DNA of 8,185 bases from Methylacidiphilaceae bacterium UBA1321 (GTDB lineage: Bacteria; Verrucomicrobiota; Verrucomicrobiia; Methylacidiphilales; UBA1321). The notes below the pieces were generated by a model. That model worked only from the letters and a program-made list of their open reading frames with translations, did not search any database and had not been told where the DNA came from. This document shows positions 6,705 to 8,185 of the stretch, in pieces. The stretch lies in assembly GCA_002306945.1 (NCBI GenBank), contig DBTH01000298.1, positions 6,551 through 14,735 on the forward strand. The letters run 5' to 3'. Position 1 is the stretch's first letter, and every line of letters begins with the position of its first letter. Position numbers and translations under genes: made by a program.

Positions 6705-7409
6705 ATGCTCCGCCTCACCAACATCCACGCCGGTTACGGTTACAGCGAAGTCCTCAAAGGCATCGACCTTGAGCTCAACGCCGGGGAAATCGTCACCCTT
6801 CTTGGCGCCAACGGAGCGGGCAAGACAACCACACTCCTCACCATCGCGGGTGTACTGCAGCCGCAGCAAGGCAAAATCCTCTGGGACGGTCAACCCCTTC
6901 TCACTTCCGGACCCGACGAAGTCCTCGCCCACGGCATCTGCCTCTGCCCCGAAGGCCGCCATATTTTTCCGCGCCTGACCGTTCTGGAAAATCTCCTCGT
7001 CGGCAGCTACAGGCAGCCCTCCGCACACAACGCCGCCATACTCGACCGCGTGTATTCTTACTTTCCGCTGTTGGCTGAACGCAAAAAACAGCTCGGGGGA
7101 ACCTTAAGCGGTGGCGAACAGCAAATGCTGGCCATTGGCCGCTCATTGATGAGCGAGCCGAAACTCCTTCTGCTCGACGAACCTTCCCTCGGCCTGGCAC
7201 CGCAAATCGTCGAACGTATTTTCGGAATCATCCAGGCCATCAACCACGAAGGCATTCCCATTCTCCTGGTCGAACAAAACGCCCACGAAGCTCTCGCCAT
7301 CGCCAATCGCGGTTATGTCCTGGTCACCGGCAAAATCGTCCTCAGCGATACCGCCAGAAATCTCCTCGCCAGCGACGAAGTCCGCCGAGCCTACCTCGGC
7401 GAGTCGTGA
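6705..7409 (+). CDS. livF: Branched-chain amino acid-type ABC transporter ATPase LivF
   Basis: A 234-residue second ATPase subunit, the usual LivF length. Walker A is GANGAGKTT (34-42), the Q-loop position carries the LivF-type CPEGRHIFPRLTVLENL (81-97), the signature is LSGGEQQ (134-140), Walker B is LLLLDEP (154-160) with Glu159, and the switch region reads LLVEQNAHEAL (187-197), with Gln191 where most ABC ATPases have His, which is normal for LivF. The GEIVTLLGANGAG and PSLGLAPQIVE segments also fit. It forms the ATPase pair with LivG. It is the last gene of the operon, set apart from livG by 131 bp containing a strong hairpin, so its expression could be tuned separately. The ATG at 6705 is preceded by a C/T-rich stretch and no Shine-Dalgarno. 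Repeat copy B begins directly after the stop. Confidence 0.95.
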   Translation: MLRLTNIHAGYGYSEVLKGIDLELNAGEIVTLLGANGAGKTTTLLTIAGVLQPQQGKILWDGQPLLTSGPDEVLAHGICLCPEGRHIFPRLTVLENLLVGSYRQPSAHNAAILDRVYSYFPLLAERKKQLGGTLSGGEQQMLAIGRSLMSEPKLLLLDEPSLGLAPQIVERIFGIIQAINHEGIPILLVEQNAHEALAIANRGYVLVTGKIVLSDTARNLLASDEVRRAYLGES

Positions 7410-7601
7410 AGACAAAAGACATTTAGACGGAATTAACGAAAATTAAAAGGCAACGGATTTAATCAGAAACTCATGGAGTCAGGAAAAGGAGGCGAGATTG
7501 TTCGTCCCTTTTATGATTTCCTGAGTTCTTGATAAGCCTTTCGGCCTTGGCCTTTCCTATTGCGTAAATTCCGTTAATTTCGTCAAAAGCCTTTCCGCCT
7601 T
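7410..7601 (-). repeat. Long imperfect palindromic intergenic repeat, copy B
   Basis: This fills the whole gap between the convergent livF and transaldolase genes. It is a relative of copy A at 1262-1519, in the opposite orientation: the B left arm (from about 7422, TTTAGACGGAATTAACG, then GGCAACGGATTTAATCAG at 7449-7466) matches the reverse complement of the A right arm, while the reverse complement of the B right arm (7520-7589, including CTTATCAAGAACTCAGG) matches the A left arm. The B arms pair with each other less perfectly than those of A, and B is shorter by about 60 bp, mainly in the centre. The two ends abut the stop codons of both genes. It might serve as a bidirectional transcription barrier, but no clean stem followed by a T run is visible. 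Confidence 0.78.
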
Positions 7602-8185
7602 TTAAAGTTTTCCGGCGATCAACTTTTCCAGCTTCACGATGTCGGCGGAGAACTTGCGGATGCCCTCGGCGGTCTTTTCGGTCGCCATGGCGTCTTCGTT
7701 CAACTCAAAGCGGAAGGTCTTTTCGTCGAACGACACCTTCTTCTGGTCACTCGCCTTGCCGGTTTCCTCCGAGAGCTTGCGCTCGATTCTTTCGCTCGAA
7801 TTCTGCAATTGCTCCAGCAGGTTCGGGCTGATCGTCAACAGATCGCAACCGGCCAGTTCAGTGATTTCACCGGTGTTGCGGAAGCTCGCGCCCATGACCT
7901 CGGTCTTGTAACCGAATTTCTTGTAATAATTGTAAATCTTGCCAACCGAGATCACACCGGGATCTTCCGCACCCACGTAATCGCGCTTGTTGGTGGCCTT
8001 GTACCAATCGTAAATGCGACCGACGAAAGGCGAGATCAACTGCACATTGGCTTCGGCGCAGGCGACTGCTTGCGGGAAAGAAAAGAGTAACGTCAGATTG
8101 CAGTGGATACCTTCCTTCGTCACCACCTCGGCAGCGCGGATGCCTTCCCAGGTCGAAGCGATCTTGATGAGAATGCGCTCGCGGC
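7602..8185 (-). CDS. tal: Transaldolase (5' end beyond the window)
   Basis: The C-terminal 193 residues of a class I transaldolase of the TalA/TalB type, a cytosolic enzyme of the non-oxidative pentose phosphate pathway that moves a dihydroxyacetone unit between sedoheptulose 7-phosphate/glyceraldehyde 3-phosphate and erythrose 4-phosphate/fructose 6-phosphate. Visible blocks are RERILIKIASTWEGIRAAE at the window edge, CNLTLLFSFPQAVACAEA, ISPFVGRIYDWYK, EDPGVISVGKIYNYYKKFGY, VMGASFRNTGEITELAGCD and LTISPNLLEQL, ending at IAGKL. The Schiff-base lysine, equivalent to Lys132 of E. coli TalB as I recall it, is the lysine of LIKIAST, codon 8163-8165. From that alignment about 125 residues are missing beyond the right edge, for a total of about 318, the normal length. 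The reading frame is open to the window edge, so internal GTG codons near 8124 are not the start. It converges on livF with repeat copy B between them. Confidence 0.95.
   Translation of the reverse strand, partial: RERILIKIASTWEGIRAAEVVTKEGIHCNLTLLFSFPQAVACAEANVQLISPFVGRIYDWYKATNKRDYVGAEDPGVISVGKIYNYYKKFGYKTEVMGASFRNTGEITELAGCDLLTISPNLLEQLQNSSERIERKLSEETGKASDQKKVSFDEKTFRFELNEDAMATEKTAEGIRKFSADIVKLEKLIAGKL

Noticed and set aside
7274..7284. Gln in place of the switch histidine in LivF as a possible defect
   Set aside because: The VEQN sequence at this position is normal for LivF-type ATPases; it is not a lesion.

Overview
The window reads as a chromosomal segment from a moderately GC-rich, Gram-negative-type bacterium. 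I favour the Verrucomicrobiota or a relative in the PVC group, judged only from the flavour of the proteins (the MidA-type methyltransferase and the long HemQ) and from the lack of Shine-Dalgarno sequences. No 16S or other decisive marker is present, so this placement is tentative. No phage, transposase, CRISPR array or tRNA was seen.

Layout: a minus-strand MidA/NDUFAF7-type SAM-dependent methyltransferase (104-1231) is followed by a long palindromic intergenic repeat (copy A, about 1262-1519). Next comes a plus-strand block: hemQ/chdC, coproheme decarboxylase (1538-2359), then a complete branched-chain-amino-acid-type ABC importer in the order substrate-binding lipoprotein (2490-3608), livH (3650-4573), livM (4583-5812), livG (5809-6573) and livF (6705-7409). 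livH, livM and livG are tightly packed; livF is separated from livG by a 131-bp hairpin built from 7-nt units. A second copy of the long palindromic repeat (copy B, about 7410-7601), in opposite orientation to copy A, fills the gap to a convergent transaldolase gene (7602 to beyond the right edge) that is cut by the window end but includes its catalytic lysine.

How the genes work together: the lipoprotein captures an amino acid or related amide in the periplasm, LivH and LivM form the membrane channel, and LivG and LivF hydrolyse ATP to drive import. HemQ performs the last step of coproporphyrin-dependent haem synthesis and has no obvious functional link to the importer. The methyltransferase and transaldolase are unrelated housekeeping-type flanks.

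The coding content is ordinary. The features not explained by gene annotation are the non-coding repeats: a pair of related, imperfectly palindromic elements in inverted orientation bracketing the hemQ-liv block, and a distinct heptad-based hairpin inside the liv operon. A second theme is translation initiation: none of the seven visible start codons has a Shine-Dalgarno sequence, and three of them have a possible -10 hexamer placed so that transcripts could begin at or near the start codon.
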